This document shows positions 39,801 to 51,329 of a stretch of DNA of 64,000 nt, in pieces. Each line of letters starts with the position of its first letter. The stretch's first letter is position 1. Both the position numbers and the translations under genes were made by a program. Location of the stretch: the NCBI GenBank assembly GCA_905183005.1, contig CAJJDO010000071.1, positions 393,537 through 457,536 on the forward strand, written 5' to 3'. The notes under the pieces were generated by a model. That model searched no databases, was not told the origin of the DNA, and worked only from the letters and a program-made list of their open reading frames with translations. This DNA is from Paramecium pentaurelia. Taxonomy: Eukaryota > Ciliophora > Oligohymenophorea > Peniculida > Parameciidae.

Positions 39801-41041
39801 GATATAATTTACCTATATGAAATCAAATCTGACATAGCATTTATCCAACAAAAGTGTACTATCCAATTATCTGAATTCTACACATATTATTCATATCCTA
39901 ACTAAAGATTTGCAATTTATTTATTTACTACATTCTTTTCTTGAATATTTTTTATGATATTCCACTTTAACAGAAAGAAGAAGTAATATATTTGATATGT
40001 TTGAATAGGATACGAAAATTTATTGTATTTTTCAATCAGCAAATATTTTGCAAAATCAAATAAAGCACTTGTAAAATCTTCACTTATTGAAAGTGATAAT
40101 AAAGAAGAGAATGCAGAGGATGCAATTGATATTAATTTATCCTATTGTTCCTTAGAATTTTTCCTACTATTTATTAACACTGTTTTTATTAGAGTTATCT
40201 AAAACTCTAGTCCATTTGTCCAAAAATTTTTATGAACTTCAAGATCTTGCTTGATAATATCGATCATTGATAATAATTCGCCATGTACTTCAAACAAAAG
40301 AAAGCGCTTTTCATCATTTAGCTAATATGTATAAATTATCAATAATAAATCATTACAAACTTCCAAAACATAATAACAAAGACAACCTGATCCTCTTAAA
40401 TAAACTGATATCACTGAAATAAGCTGTCTAAATTAATTTAATGCTAAATCATATAGCATTAAAATCAAATTGTCATTTTTACAAATTTCACAAATCCAAT
40501 ATCGATTATCAGAAAACCATTATAATGACATCATTATTTCATTCCTAGAAAAATTGTCTAAGAGTTAATCACATTTATCAACAAGCAATTGACTATTTAT
40601 TTTCATTTTTAATAGGTAATTCATAGGAATTTTGTTTTACATTTGAATTGTTGTCTTTGCTTTTGATCCTATACATCCTCCTCCTCGAAGGGATAGGGTT
40701 GGTGTTGACTTCATTTGATATTAAGTTTTTTCAAATTTTAATTCAAGAATACTTCTGTTAATTAATAACTCTATATTAGTATGCTAGGTTTTTAATGATT
40801 TCATACTTTAACTCCAAATACTTATGACAAAAGACAAAAAATCATATTCAATTTCTTTTTAATATTAAGCTGCTAAATCATTTTTATTTCCTTAAATACA
40901 CACAAAATTAACAAACAAGTTTTGTAACTCCCACAATTATTTTTCATATAAAAAATGATAAAATAATTAAGTCTTTATAATAAATAATTTATAAACATCA
41001 CACCAATAATCTTAGAAGTATGAGAACATTAATTAAACCAT
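27898..41041 (-). CDS. giant NACHT-WD40 STAND protein (about 4,380 residues)
   Basis: This is a signal-transducing NTPase with a very long WD40 sensor region. About 1,360 residues precede the NACHT domain: helical sequence (DYWCDVYKLF at the start) and a Gln/Lys/Glu-rich coiled coil near 38900-37200. The conserved lead-in LDSVYIPLKTQEINPVTG is at about 37140. The P-loop GQAGSGKS is at about 36944 (residue about 1366) and Walker B VVMILDSYDEM about 75 residues later. A helical region follows to about 35000. From about 34930 to the end, roughly 2,340 residues are WD40-like (LLEGHKGGVVVIQYSNDGKL, LKGHQSEIVCLSIL, IVSGSQDKTIRFW), room for some 50 repeats. The stop is TGA 27898-27900. I checked the frame from 36900 to 27898 and found no internal TGA. 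Four one-base shifts are needed: near 39400, 38950, 37165 and 32530, the last in a run of six A. The frame is open upstream of the first ATG at 41041, so the exact start is uncertain. Confidence 0.82.
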
Positions 41042-41044
41042 TTG

Positions 41045-44000
41045 GGATTTGTATAAATAATTTAATTAAACAAACCATTTTTATAGTTAAAATAATATCA
41101 AATATATTAGGCATGTATTACAATAATGCTGTCAGAGTGTATAAAATAAATTTACTTATTATTATTCATATTGATAATGATATTGATATTATTATTATTA
41201 TTATTTTTATTATTATTATAAAGAATAAAATGCGAAATGCAAGAATTACATTTATCATTTCTCCACTTTGATCAGTTAAATCCAAAATTAATTGAAAAGT
41301 AAATATTAGCTAAATAAAATTCATCCAGTTTAAGTAGTATTGCATCATTTTTCCTGGAATTTTATGGGAATAGTATCAATCATAGTAATTCCTAATGGAT
41401 GGAAAATGCTTTGGGATAATAAGATTAAGATATACTACGTTAACATAGATAAAATATCAAAAAGTTTAATTAAGTTAATTTATATTGTTAATATTTCAGT
41501 TACGAATAGTAAACTTCTTAATGTAATTCTTTTAGATAATAATAAAATGATTAGCTAACTCTTTTACAAAGTGTATCAAGGTTCCATCATCAATTATTTA
41601 TCTAAGAATCCAGCACAAACTAGAATTATATCATTTTCTATCGATAGCTCTAATCTTTTATTTAATTTTCTTTTTAAAGTGTTTAGTTATAAATCCTATA
41701 AATTATTAACATAGCATATACTGTTGGAAGTGAAAGTATTTACATATATTTTTACTTAATAAGAATAATATAAATTGGTAAAAGACAGAATTATATACCT
41801 CTAGAGAGTGAAAAATTAAGATGTTTATTTGTATTTTAAATAATCTCTTACTTATCAAGATAAGCTCATTAATTAATTTAAGAAAAATCAAGTGATTGAT
41901 ATGATTGATTAGATTATGAGTAATAATCAAAAGATGATTAGGATTTTAATAGTCAACACCCCTTTATTTATTAGATTGAACAATTTGATGTGATTCAATA
42001 TATGTTAGAATCATATTAAAATGATATCTATATTACAAGGAATTGTCTATAAGTGAACATCACAATTAATATCTGATTATATCATATGATTATCAAATTG
42101 AGATAATAATTATCGTTTTATAAACATTATAAAGTCTAAAATTTCATTGCTAATATATATATTAACAAATAATAAAATATAGATATTTGATTTTAATTGA
42201 AAAGTAAATATTATTAATAGTTAAAATTTAGAATACACAGAAAAACCTGTTCAACAAAGTGACCAATATTCAAAATAAGTTTTAAAATTCTAAGTTCCTA
42301 CTTTTCTAAATGTAATTTTGGACCCTTTTGGAAATAAATAAACAGAAAAAGGTCTTCTTTTGTAATATATTAGTATCATTTAAAATTGGCAAGATGCAAT
42401 AAATAAGGCTTAAATAAACAGATTTAGATTAGGTTGAATTAAAAATTTTAAATTACTGATAATAAAAAACAGCAGCTTAACATCAACTAAAATTTCTTCC
42501 TTCAAGATTATTGATATTTTGAATTTGATTTTATTTAATTCCTTAGGAACCATGCTGCATTTTTATTCTGAACCCATAATTAAATTATTCTTAGATATTA
42601 GAAAATTATGAATTATAAAATATTTGATTTTAGTTGAGAAAAATTATTATATGAATACTTTTCATAATAATTGTATAAAAACTATTGAAGCAAACATATT
42701 GGATTAATTAACAATATAATAAACTATCTCAAGTAGATAATTAATAATAATTTTAATAAAATATTCCAACCAGATTGAATTATATTTATTCCAATAAATT
42801 TGAATTATACAACTATTTAATGATGCTTATAATTATTATATATAAAAATAAAAAATGAATCATTTTTAGATTTTTTTCCTTAGAAATGTAAACAAAAGGC
42901 ATTGCATATTGTGCATATCATCTTTCAAAAGAGTTTATTTTACCCTCAATTTCTTATTTTATCTAAGTGAATTCTTTATAAACCTAAAATATAGCATTAT
43001 TATTTTATTTAGTTTATGCCATTCTAATATTATAATCATCAAACTTGCAAATTTAATAGGAAATAATTTGTATATTCAATTTTAAAAGATATTTATATCT
43101 AATTATTGAGGTATCAAAACTTAATTTTTATGAGACATCGAGGTCTGGCTAGTTTAATGATTGCTTTTAGATAAAGAATTAGAATGGTTAATTGCCTACC
43201 CTGGTGTCTATAAGAGACTATAAAAAATAGTTTTAAAAATTTGAAAATTTGAAGAATTTGAGAACTGAAATAGTTTATATCTATAAAAGATTCTAAATTA
43301 AGCAATAATAAAAGAATAAAAAATATGATTTAATATATGCTAAAATAAAAATATTTAAAATTAATTAGTGACTCAAATTATTCTCTAATTTATAGTAAAA
43401 CTACTGCACGCAATTAATCAAACCTAATATTTTATTAATTCTTTCCAGAAATTCAATAGAATATCTTAAGTCATTATTAAGTTTCAATAAGAAAAATTCA
43501 TGGTGGGTATGACTCAGTTACTGCGACTATTCTATCACAAAAAGACAAAAAATGAATTTATTTGAAATTTATTTATCTACACTAACATTTAAGTCTATAT
43601 ATCCAAAAATTGTAGAATTGAATCCCATTAGTTTTTGATTTCCGAATTATTTTTTCATTTGTTATTTTTATTGATAAATACAAAAAAATAATTTTGATCA
43701 AAAACAAGAAACATAAGCTTCTTTAAGTATATTCATTATTCGATAAATGTTTCTTGCAGGCTGATATTTATAAAATAAAATATTTTATTGTTTAGAAAAC
43801 GGAAAAATATTTTAGTTAAATGGAAGTGCACTACTATAAAATTCTAAATCTATAGTTAAGTTGTATATTATATATTGATTAGTGCAAGAGACTTTCTCAG
43901 CATACATATATGAGTCCATCAACTTGATTAACTATCTCTAAAATTTAGTCTTTGATTTATTTGCCTAATCCTTTACATAATCTCAGATAACAACAATATC

Positions 44001-45200
44001 ATTATTGATTGTTTAATAAAAAATCAAGAGACTTATTAGGACTAACTAATTTAAATGTTATAAAAATATATCTTATATTTATTATAAGAAAAAGATTCCT
44101 AGTCATTAAGTTAATAATAAAAATGAAAGGCCTTATTATTAATGAGAAGCAAATACTAAAATTAAATATGTCTGAATTTTATATATTCATTCTCAATAAA
44201 AAAGATGAAAACTCAAGAGACCATAAAACCTAGACAGTTGAATAATAAATAGAAATTTAATATAATTGTATTTTTCCAGATATTATTTATAAATAAAAAA
44301 AAGATAAGATAAAGATCTAAAAAGCTATTAAAATTGGAAAAATCAATTCACTTGTAATTATTTCATTTTTAATAACTTTTTATTATTCTCTTAGTTGAAT
44401 TTATATTTAGAAAAGAATTACAGCCGATGAAGCTTTATGCATATATATTTTCAGGTACTTTCTTCTCCTGAATAAAAGCTTCTAGCTTATCCATTATAAT
44501 TTTAATTTTAAGAGTTAATTTAAAGGAATTAAATGGTATTAATTTCACTTCAACTTTAACCTCATTATATGATTAGTATTATGTAGAGAATCAAGGAGGA
44601 GATAAAATGCGATTTTGATCATTTAGAATAGCTTTCTAATGTTTCAACCAGTAGGAATTGGCTTCCATAGCTAAGAGATATATATTCAAATAGAGAACTT
44701 CCTTCGGAAATTAATTGAATCTTCATATTCAGTAAGCTCAGTAGTTTGAACTATGGTAAGCTGGAAATTAGAGCTGCTAAAGACATATCTGTGCAGCAAT
44801 GAGAATTGATCACCCATTTTCTACAAGAAATGAATTATATATGAAGAAAAAGTTGTCTAAATGTGAACGATAAAGAGTTACTATTAGAAAATCATTTGAA
44901 ACTCACTTTGAATTATTTTTGACATTTTCATAATCAAGTTGAGTATTATTATATTATATGATTCAACTTTTCATTTATTATAAAATGAAGATATTCATAT
45001 GAAATTGTAATATAATAATATTATTTTATTTAAAATTTGTCATTAAATTAGAATGATGTAAAAATGAGGATTTAGTATATAAGGAATATATCAAATTATT
45101 GGAATCTAATCAATAGGAAACTCCCTCATAGCCCAGAGAGTAAGAATGGGAAATTTAGACAAAGAAAAAATGAAAAATTAATAATTAAAATTAAGTACTA
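41045..45200. other. gene-poor AT-rich region upstream of the NACHT-WD40 gene
   Basis: An ATT/ATA-rich low-complexity tract lies at about 41157-41225. Near 44590-44830 protein-like pieces occur (DFDHLEQLSNVSTSRNWLPQ; KLEIRAAKDIS) but are broken by TGA and unrecognised. No other gene is supported. The gene's promoter should lie in the first few hundred bases. Confidence 0.45.
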
Positions 45201-45229
45201 TTATTATTACTAATTTCGATTGAGTTGGT

Positions 45230-45660
45230 GTAAAATTGAAAATGGGGGATAGAACAAAATTTTAAAAAGGAAGCAGTGAAATGGCTTCCTTATAGAAAAA
45301 AAAAAATTAAAAGCTAGAGGATATATTAGAGAGGATCATTATAAAATAGCAAATGGGATAAAATATCTGAGAATTTCTGCAAATGGATCTTATTTTAAGA
45401 TAATTTTAGTAAACCCAAAGTTTGATATGAAGGTGATTATAAGGAAGGAATTAAAGTTGGATGATGGATAACATAATTTTGTATTCAGAAATAATTATGT
45501 CTTTATATAATTTTATTTTAAAAGTGGGAGCGGACCATATAATTCAAAAAGAATGAAAATTGTAAAATAAATTGAGAAATAAAACAGATTTTCAGAATAT
45601 CGCCTATTTATATAACTAATTTATGTCAAATCATCTTTATTGGTAGTAATTGTAAAATTT
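45230..45660 (+). pseudogene. GRWD-type repeat family relic
   Basis: Paramecium encodes a large family with tandem units of the form GGGSYDxxGxKIGxWxEL...YxGxYxNGxKxGRWD. Here the plus strand reads KWDKISENFCKWIL, YEGDYKEGIKVG-stop-W, then VFRNNYVFIQF and FKSGSGPYNSKRMKI, IEKQNRFSEYRLFI. TGA codons at 45423-45425 and 45462-45464 interrupt it; the second replaces the Arg of GRW. The function of the family is unknown. The better copy in this window is at 60980-63140. Confidence 0.45.
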
Positions 45661-45664
45661 TTAC

Positions 45665-46068
45665 TTATTAAAATAACTAAGTTGTGGTGGTTTCTATGTG
45701 GAATAAGAGTAAAAAGAAGATATATAAACAAGATTAGATGATATAATCACAAACTTGACTAATGCAAATGATTATTGCTACTAATTTTTGTATTGCAGCA
45801 GTTATTGTAATAATCAATTGAGTCTTTAATTTTCGGGAAGGAAGTATTTATAATTGAATAAAAGAAAGGCATACATTGTTTAATTATTATATATTAAAAA
45901 CCATTTTATATTCATATTTTTATTATTATTAATTATAATTTAAGATCTTTATTAAAATTTATCAATCATTAAAATGTAAAAATTTAGTAAAGATCAATTT
46001 TCTTTTTATAAATTATAATATTTGTTTTTCATAAAATAATAAGATTAACAATTTTATTTATTCTTTAA
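45665..46068. other. intergenic spacer
   Basis: AT-rich; nothing seen. It contains the 3' flank of the convergent gene ending at 46072. Confidence 0.5.
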
Positions 46069-46071
46069 TAA

Positions 46072-47411
46072 TCAATTCTTTTAAATTTGATAAAAACTAC
46101 AAAAGCCCTTAAACATTTGCTTAACATAATCTACTTTTGAAATTTTTGGATTTGTTTCTAACAAATCTATCTGATCATCAGATTCTTCATTATTAGACCT
46201 GTTTTGAATATCTTATATCTAATAATATTAAGTCAAATATTGTTCTATCAGAACTTTTTGATGAAGTAAATATTTAAAAAAACGAGAATCAAGTGTTCCT
46301 TTATTCTTATTATCAGTGATAAAATTTTTAATGATTTAAATTGTCTAGTCTTTCTAAAATTTAATATACTTCTGAAAATCAATAAACAATTCAAAATAAT
46401 AATGTAAAGTTATTTGATTTTAAAAAAAACCTTTGAATTCTAATACTTTTAATGCAAACTCTCTTTCAATAGAAGATAAAATATTATCACTTTAAAAGAT
46501 CTGTATAGCTTTAATCTATAATTCTTCTAATTCTAAACCAAATTTTGTTTGATTGATAAATCTATCAAAATATCCTAAACAATTGAAAAATAAATAAAAT
46601 CTCTCCTCCTCACTAAATGTATCTGATTTTATTAGGTTGATTTAATTATTTGTGGATTATAATTTTTCAATAATTTCAGAATGAGCTTTCTATTCCTGAA
46701 GATTTTTTTGTTATATTTTTTTTTTGAACTATGTTTAATTCTTTAATGGATAAATTTAATTCAACTTTTCTTTAGTCTTATCATAACATTCTCTAAAAAT
46801 AAAATATATAATTACTCTGCTCTTTATATCAATTATTTGTGTGTTGGTTTCTAATAGTCGCGATGTCTTACGCTATTTATTTAAGGATCAATAGTTAGTA
46901 TTGATGTTAAAAATTACTCATAAGATTAAACTTAAAAATTAGTCTTCTATAATTCAAAATGATTATATATAAATTATCCCAAATAATAGCTAAATATATA
47001 CTAATTAAAATAAACTTTTATTGGATCATCTATATTATTTTTTTTTTAATTTTTAGTTTCAACTTGACTCTCAAATATAAAAGATACATTTTTTAGTGTC
47101 CATATTGCATTCATCATTTCTTTTTTTAAATTAATGTATAAGTAAATTTAATTTTTAAATTATTATTACTACAAATTTTAATGAATTCTACTTGATATGT
47201 TTAATTATTAAATTATTCTGTTATTACTTACAATAACCATTGGATCAATAGGATCATTCTAAAAATGATCAACTACAGCTTTCCTTTAATATAATAAATT
47301 AATTAAGTTTTATAAGTCTTGATATAGATTGTATATTATCTATGCTTCTTCTTACTAATATTCAAGCATTTAATGCTGTTGTTGTTAATCGTTGTAATTA
47401 TTATAATCCAT
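46072..47411 (-). CDS. well-preserved protein of about 446 residues, unrecognised
   Basis: ATG 47411 opens MDYNNYNDQQQQHQMLEYQQ, followed by LYQDLQNLINLLYQRKAVVD, FQNDPIDPMVI and MMNAIWTLKNVSFIFESQV. The second half reads SDTFSEEERFYLFFNCLGYF, RFFKYLLHQKVLIEQYL and a C-terminal acidic then basic part ending FKGFCSFYQIQKN, with TGA 46072-46074. The only defect is a one-base deletion in an A run near 46770. Otherwise there is no internal TGA, so it is probably a functional gene with an assembly error. The protein is soluble, mostly helical and Gln-rich at the start. No motif identifies it. A perfect 20-bp inverted repeat lies 52 bp upstream of the start codon. Confidence 0.72.
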
Positions 47412-47462
47412 CAAAATATTTAATTATTAAATTCAATACAATTAGAATTCATTTTTTATATG

Positions 47463-47511
47463 CCTAAATAGAATAAAAATTTAATATATTAAAATTTTTA
47501 TTCTATTTAGG
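47463..47511. repeat. perfect palindrome, 20-bp arms, 9-nt loop
   Basis: The left arm CCTAAATAGAATAAAAATTT is followed by nine AT bases and its exact reverse complement. It lies just upstream of the gene starting at 47411 and could act as a hairpin, a cruciform or a small element end. The G/C-anchored ends make chance less likely than for pure AT palindromes. Confidence 0.85.
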
Positions 47512-47514
47512 TCT

Positions 47515-48955
47515 TATTCATTGAGAATATGAAACTTAAATTTTCAGATTAGCAGATTATTACTAAATTTATTTTTTATTAATGAGAACACATCAAAGAT
47601 AACTAAAATAATGAATAAATAGCATTCCTCTTGAAATAATAAAATACCAATTATAACCGAATAAAGTAAGAGATTTAAGATTACTTCTAAATGAGGTTTA
47701 AATTTTATATATATAAAGAATCACAAATTTCTCATTTAAAGAATAAAAATATTTTTAGTATTAAATATAATTTATTTATATTACTAATAAAGAAAAAATA
47801 TTAACTATTTTATTTCATCAGATAGCAATAGAATATAATTTCTCACAAATACTCCCTTAATTTATTTTTTTATTATATTGATGGATAGATAATATTTTTT
47901 ATAATGATGTATAATTATTTTCATAAAATAAATTCATTTCACAATGATAATAATTAATTTAACTTTAATGTTATTACTAAAGATCAATACTTAAATTGAT
48001 CTCTTTTGTTCTAATAGTAAATTTTAAATATGGATATAACCAAATAATAAATTATAAGACACATATAATGATATTGATTAATAATGTTAACTGATATTAA
48101 AGCAAATTTATGTTAAATACAATATTCTATATGACATTTTTTTTTCTTCTTAAAAAATGGATTTAAACTCATTGTTTCAAATGGGATTTTAGGAATGAAT
48201 ACAAATTAAATATTATAGTAAAATTACTTTATAAAATAATAAAATAAAGGAATGGTGAACTTAAACAAATATTAAATAAATCTTATTTTTCTATGTAATA
48301 ATACTTTAATTTAATATATTGATAATATTTCCAGTAGATTATAGTAATAAATAACCTGAAATTAATGAATTACTTCAAAACTCTATCAATAATAAAATCT
48401 TAATGCAAAATTTAGGATAATAATAAATTAAAATAAATAATCTATTCTTTTTTGTAAATAACTAAAATTTAGTATTGTGATTTAAATCAAAATAATTAAA
48501 TATTTGATTAAATAAAACTATAGATAACTTTCTATATAACAAAGAGTGACTATGATAGAGTTGCTATAGAAATTATAATTAAAATTACTTTTATTTATAA
48601 GGAAATAAAAACTTGTAGATTTAGATTATGAGAAAAGTTATTTTTAATTCAAAATTTATTATATGGTGTCAAAATATTATTTATTAGATAGATCGTTTGT
48701 TAAAGAATAAATCAATAGGCTATTTGAGCATATCTGTTTAAATCATTATTCGATAAAAATGCCCTATTTGGGTTTCTCTTTAATTTAGAATGGATGATGG
48801 ATGTCTTAAAAATTATTTTTTTCACTAAAATATTAATTTTTAATTTAGTTCTTGATATTATCTTTATAAAATCCTATGTTGTACTTAAGTTATTGATTTA
48901 AAAAATATATGTTCTTTTCGTTTGAGATTTTTTATGAATTTAATTTGATTTTATT
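47515..48955. other. AT-rich stretch without a recognised gene
   Basis: Nothing supported in any frame. It may include the divergent upstream region of the gene at 46072-47411. Confidence 0.45.
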
Positions 48956-48957
48956 TT

Positions 48958-49746
48958 TTTCTAGTATAATCATTTATTAACTCGTTCTCCCATATGAAGG
49001 AATGAAATAATTGCAAATCATGATATGGACACACTTAAAAAAAAAATTTGGAATTTTCAATATTGTTAAATCTTTTTAATATAGTGTATGAACTAATTAT
49101 TTTTGCAATCACGTTATTTAAATGTGAATAATCTACATAATCTAAATCTAATTGTTAATCAATCACATTGTACATTTGACTAATTGTCAAACATAATGAT
49201 ATTGTCAAAATACTCAATTGCCATATAAATCGAAAACATACCATTATAAATTTGAAGAACATTATTCGACATCTATGAGGATGGGAATAATATAAATCCA
49301 GTTTTTTTTTTTGAGTTTTTTTTCCATAATCAACAATTAATCTACTCATTAATAAACTAGAAAATCCAGACCCAGTCCCTCCGCTTATTGATGTTGTTAT
49401 TAGAAATTAATCTAATTCTATTTATTTCCTAATAAAGTCTAAACCTAATCAACTCAGCTTCTTCCTAACGTATAAATTCTTCTAGAATAGATAATTTGAT
49501 GCGTTCTCTTTTCCATGAATAAATCAATGCTTCTAAAATTTGATTTATTTATTTCTTTAAACTTCATAAATCATTATGTCATCTAAATCAGCAATAGTTT
49601 AAAGGATGATAATTTCCATCAACTGAGTCATATATATGTAATTCTTCTCAGTTGTCACATTGTGCTCCTTCTCATAAATTTCCATAAAATATCACCCATC
49701 ATTACACCAGCCCCTCTAATATGAAAATTGAAATGCACTTGACATC
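48958..49746 (-). pseudogene. tubulin pseudogene, N-terminal two thirds
   Basis: Tubulins form microtubules and bind GTP. Frames on the minus strand give tubulin blocks in order. FHIRGAGVMMGDILWKF near 49715 corresponds to IHIGQAGxQxGxxCWE. IYEKEHNV follows, then IADLDDIMIYEVQRNK near 49590 (VDLEPxVIDEVR). SGGTGSGFSSLLMSRLIVDY near 49385-49325 is the GTP-binding GGGTGSG loop and its following helix. EYFDNIIMFDNQS near 49210 parallels EHxDxxxxxDNEA. LNNVIAKIISSYTILKRFNN near 49100 parallels LNRLIxxxISSxTxxLRF. The Gly-rich loop is intact apart from its first Gly (Ser). Many frame changes and TGA codons are present and the C-terminal third is absent. The isotype cannot be decided. Confidence 0.68.
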
Positions 49747-49749
49747 CTA

Positions 49750-51325
49750 TGTTAATTATTTAAATAAAAATGATTAATGAGAGAATTATTATATTTTTAT
49801 TAAAATTTTTTTTTAAAGTGATTTTGTAATCTTACATCTATTTATTGAATAAAAGAGCCCAAAATAATTAGATAATTTAATTAAATTTATTAATTGAATT
49901 TACAAATCTATAAAAATGTAATTTTTTATTTCAGTTATTTCATTCATTTAATAAATATAATCAGTATGTTGTTACTTTCTATAAAAGAATTATTATTCTT
50001 TTTAGATTTCAGAGTTTAGATGATTTGCCAAAATAAAATATGGTTGTAGGTAGATTTTTGGAAAAGGAGGTACCAATTTCTTAAACTTAAAATCTAGATA
50101 ATAATAAAAAAATCTCATTCTTTTAAATTGTGATACTAATTAGGTCATAAATTATTTAAAAAATCAAATGAAAGATTGAATCAAATCTATTTTTTAAAGT
50201 ATTCCAAAATTTGTTTTAAAACTTGAAAAAACAAAAATCATGATATAAACATTAATTAAGATTTTTTAAACATCAGAAAGAGTTAAAATGAAAATTCATA
50301 TTTTTTTAATTTAAATGTTAATCAAAAATTGAGGATTAGCATTAGTAATAAGCCTCATTAACACTCATGTTAAAGCAGCATACAGAAATGGAAAATGAAA
50401 ATTCTAATGGATCTACTCTGAAATCTTAGTTTTGATGATGCAAAAATTTATAATAGGAATAATCATATCATATTCTAGTTTTTTACAAATATTAGAATCT
50501 TTGTTTATTAACATATCTCAACCTTCTAATTTTTTTAATTACCTTTGATCATGCCCTTCTATTCATATGAAATTAATTTTATAAAATTCATATAAAGCAT
50601 ACAATAATTCACTTTCGATTGCCATTTTCAATTAATTTTAGTAATACTTGAAAATTGATACAATTTTATTTTAAACCATAGAAAAAGCGTATCATTTTCA
50701 TATACTGTTCATTTTATAATAAATTATATAAATAACACATAATTTATTTAAGCTTTTCTATCACTTTAAAAACCCCGAATCTAATTGAATAAGCAAAAGC
50801 AAACTCTTTTTAATAAATTGCTATTTTGAGAGTTTTTGAAAAAGAAGATTCTATAAATTATTTATATATAAATATTTTTCTAAAATTATTTTTTTCAACT
50901 TATTGTTTTCTCACTTATCCTCTGCAGATGGTCTGACAAATAAACTATTAAAATAAGAAAAAAGATAATAAATAATTGCTGTACTTTTTACTTTTTTTAT
51001 TAAACATTTAATGTGATTATGATGACTCTAGGTATGTTTTATACATAACTGTGTTTGGATTGATTCATTAAATTTAAATCGTTAATTTTTATTTTAAACT
51101 AAGTTAAGTCTAATTAAGTGAAGTTTAAATTATCAAAATAGAAAAACTTATTCTTATTTGGACATATGTAGGTAGATTTTCAAACTATTTCAACAAATAG
51201 GAACTTTATCTAATGCATTTGATCCTCCAATAAATGGATTAGAACCACATTACAATATTGGTGCATTTTTGAATATTATTTTCCAAGGAGGTATCTTATT
51301 ATTGGAAAACTTTAAGTCATTTAAA
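49750..51325. other. AT-rich stretch without a recognised gene
   Basis: No supported frame. It lies between the tubulin relic and the stop of the surface-protein gene. Confidence 0.45.
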
Positions 51326-51329
51326 TTTT

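Noticed and set aside
41020..41271. Plus-strand ORF of 83 codons rich in Ile
   Set aside because: Its second half is an ATT-rich low-complexity tract and its first half is antisense to the start of the giant gene.
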